Shown here piece after piece: positions 5,912 to 6,871 of a DNA stretch of 6,871 bases. The stretch's first letter is position 1, and each line of letters begins with the position of its first letter. This DNA is from Acidimicrobiaceae bacterium (GTDB lineage Bacteria; Actinomycetota; Acidimicrobiia; Acidimicrobiales; RAAP-2), in assembly GCA_003164275.1 (NCBI GenBank), contig PLSY01000372.1:1-6871 (forward strand), written 5' to 3'. The translations under genes and the position numbers were made by a program. The notes under the pieces were generated by a model that saw nothing but the letters and a program-made list of their open reading frames with translations, was not told the origin of the DNA and did no database searches.

Positions 5912-6325
5912 TCACCGAGTGGACGCCCTCCAGAAGAACTCCAGTTGGATATCATCGGGATCCCGAAACGTCACCATGGCGTTGCGTGTGTACTCAGGTT
6001 CCTTGATGCCTGAGTGTTGAATCCCTAGCCGATCCAACTTCTCCACCCACCCGTCAAGATCTTCACGTCGGTTCACCAAGAACTCCAGGTGATCCAGGCC
6101 GGTGTTCAGCTCGCTGAAGGGCTGCCCCGAATTGGCCGCATGACCGACGAGGCACAGGACAAGCTGAGTCTTGGGTTCGATGAGGGCGATGTAGCGCATC
6201 TGGCCATCGGGGCCGGTGAAGTCGTAACGCAGTTCGAGCTCCAGCAAGGCTGAATACCAACGCGCGCTGGCTGCGGGGTCGCGAACTGTCAGATTGACTT
6301 CCACTCGACCCGAGATCGAAGGCAT
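5912..6325 (-). CDS. VOC (glyoxalase/bleomycin-resistance/dioxygenase) superfamily protein
   Basis: Soluble protein of 137 residues, a typical length for a VOC protein with two beta-alpha-beta-beta-beta modules. Module one includes VEVNLTVRDPAASARWYSAL (8-27). Module two starts near GLDHLEFLV (76-84) and ends with FRDPDDIQLEFF (120-131), the standard closing motif. Likely metal ligands are His79 and Glu129; the usual first-strand His is Glu9 here, which some VOC enzymes can use as a ligand. The substrate cannot be told from sequence: the superfamily covers glyoxalase I, fosfomycin and bleomycin resistance proteins and extradiol dioxygenases, and no subfamily signature stands out. The start is supported by GAGAAT six bases upstream. 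The gene is flanked by hairpins on both sides and is probably monocistronic. Confidence 0.9.
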   Translation of the reverse strand: MPSISGRVEVNLTVRDPAASARWYSALLELELRYDFTGPDGQMRYIALIEPKTQLVLCLVGHAANSGQPFSELNTGLDHLEFLVNRREDLDGWVEKLDRLGIQHSGIKEPEYTRNAMVTFRDPDDIQLEFFWRASTR

Positions 6326-6331
6326 CGACGG

Positions 6332-6337
6332 ATTCTC
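6332..6337 (-). promoter_or_regulatory. Putative -10 element of a leaderless promoter (VOC gene)
   Basis: On the minus strand GAGAAT, with A2 and T6 conserved, is followed by six bases (ccgtcg) and the ATG at 6325. It is the weakest hexamer of the five but has the same spacing. A purine run AAGGTGAG further upstream is too distant to be a normal ribosome-binding site. Confidence 0.35.
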
Positions 6338-6415
6338 TCACCTTGGTCCGACCGACGAAGGGTGCCCCCGAACGCCGGGTCAGTGCCGACCAATCGGAGC
6401 ATCGAGGACGGAGAG

Positions 6416-6445
6416 AGTTCCTGGACCTGGACCAACCCAGGAACT
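6416..6445 (-). terminator. Intrinsic-terminator-like hairpin after the small membrane protein gene
   Basis: CCAGGAACT (6437-6445) and AGTTCCTGG (6416-6424) form a perfect 9-bp stem with a 12-nt loop. On the minus strand it starts four bases after the TAG stop at 6450 and is followed by a pyrimidine run, CTCTCTCC. This is the best hairpin in the window and its position fits transcription termination. Confidence 0.6.
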
Positions 6446-6449
6446 ACGG

Positions 6450-6656
6450 CTATTTCGGATTTCGCCTTCTCGTAGCGAATGCGGTCACCTGTGACACGAC
6501 AAGAAGAACCATGCCAACCTCAAACCAAATGGTCAGCTTGTCATGATTCTGGCTGAATGCAAACAGATTGTAGAAGATGAAGATGCCGGCCAATAGGGTG
6601 CACGCGAGGATGAACCAGTTGACCGGCCTACGGAGGTTCTCACGGTTCACCATCAT
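6450..6656 (-). CDS. Small two-helix membrane protein of unknown function
   Basis: Hypothetical protein of 68 residues. A basic N-terminus (NRENLRRP, 4-11) leads into a first membrane helix, ~13-34 (WFILACTLLAGIFIFYNLFAF), then a short polar loop (SQNHDKL, 35-41), a second helix, ~43-61 (IWFEVGMVLLVVSQVTAFA), and a basic tail (TRRRNPK). The positive-inside rule puts both ends in the cytoplasm. The start is placed at ATG 6656 because GGGAG (6666-6670) lies nine bases upstream; that same GGGAG abuts the ATG at 6665, so the 71-residue form starting there would lack a usable site. Unlike the other genes it appears to have a leadered mRNA. The terminator-like hairpin just after the stop supports a real single-gene unit. 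No family is recognised. Confidence 0.75.
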   Translation of the reverse strand: MMVNRENLRRPVNWFILACTLLAGIFIFYNLFAFSQNHDKLTIWFEVGMVLLVVSQVTAFATRRRNPK

Positions 6657-6665
6657 GGACAGCAT

Positions 6666-6818
6666 CTCCCACGGAGCAATCGATTACCAGGGCAAGGCAA
6701 GACTCAGGTCGGCCGTTAGCAGCGCGTGCCCCCTACCACCGGAACTGGGGCCTCCACTAGCGCGGCGGACTGGTCCTGTCAGGTAGTTTCTATTTCCAGA
6801 GAGTGCCCAGCCAAAGAC
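6666..6818. promoter_or_regulatory. Gap between divergent genes, with possible -10 TAGTTT at 6784-6789
   Basis: This gap must hold the promoter of the minus-strand membrane protein gene and, if the gene at 6819 is real, a plus-strand promoter. The only good hexamer I see is TAGTTT on the plus strand (6784-6789), about 29 nt before the GTG at 6819. No clear minus-strand -10 or -35 and no strong hairpin are recognised. Confidence 0.25.
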
Positions 6819-6871
6819 GTGGCATTCGCTCCTTGCCCGAGGTGCAGACAAGACATGCCTGAGTTCCCTGC
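6819..6871 (+). CDS. Possible 5' end of a zinc-ribbon-like protein, cut by the window edge
   Basis: An open frame from GTG 6819 runs off the right edge after 17 full codons, beginning VAFAPCPRCRQDMPEFP. The CPRC knuckle so close to the start is typical of small zinc-ribbon proteins or proteins with an N-terminal zinc ribbon. The frame stays open upstream to a stop at 6717, with another GTG at 6726, so the start is uncertain. There is no clear Shine-Dalgarno and no NANNNT at the six-base spacing used by other genes here. With so little sequence this could be a chance frame. Confidence 0.35.
   Translation, partial: MAFAPCPRCRQDMPEFP

Noticed and set aside
1..6871. tRNA, rRNA, CRISPR array, insertion sequence or phage genes
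   Set aside because: I looked for T-arm-like motifs, regularly spaced repeats, transposase or integrase motifs and terminal inverted repeats and found none.

Overview
The window looks like chromosomal DNA of a GC-rich actinobacterium, possibly an Acidimicrobiia-type lineage (inference). Reasons: GC-rich third codon positions, GTG starts, class III nucleotide cyclases fused to large regulatory domains, and starts that look leaderless. I see no RNA gene, insertion sequence, integrase, phage gene or CRISPR array.

Left half (1-4355, plus strand): two large multidomain signalling genes lie in tandem with a 226-nt gap. The first (74-2740) joins a class III cyclase domain to an NB-ARC/STAND-type ATPase, a winged-helix region and a long helical TPR-like tail, with no LuxR helix-turn-helix at the end. 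The second (2967-4355) joins an alpha/beta-hydrolase fold to a C-terminal class III cyclase, the architecture of Mycobacterium tuberculosis Rv1900c. Its hydrolase domain has Gly at the nucleophile position and Met at the catalytic His position, so it is probably a sensor or scaffold. The two cyclase domains differ at the residues that read the purine: Ser/Asn in the first, canonical Lys/Asp in the second. This is a cyclic-nucleotide signalling locus in which each cyclase carries its own input module.

Middle (4356-5123): a non-coding stretch of about 430 nt holds a terminator-like hairpin and a two-tier hairpin. It is followed by a 56-codon gene for a predicted zinc-binding Cys/His mini-protein, then a 166-nt convergent gap.

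Right half (5124-6665, minus strand): three genes, listed here in transcription order from the right: a two-helix membrane protein (6656 to 6450), a VOC/glyoxalase-superfamily protein (6325 to 5912) and a 233-aa beta-rich protein of unknown function (5825 to 5124). Good hairpins follow the first two stops, so they look like separate units. At the extreme right a plus-strand gene with an early CPRC motif may begin and run out of the window.

Across the window, five genes (starts at 74, 2967, 4787, 5825 and 6325) have a hexamer of the form NANNNT exactly six bases before the start codon. That is the spacing expected if a -10 element places the transcription start on the first base of the start codon.
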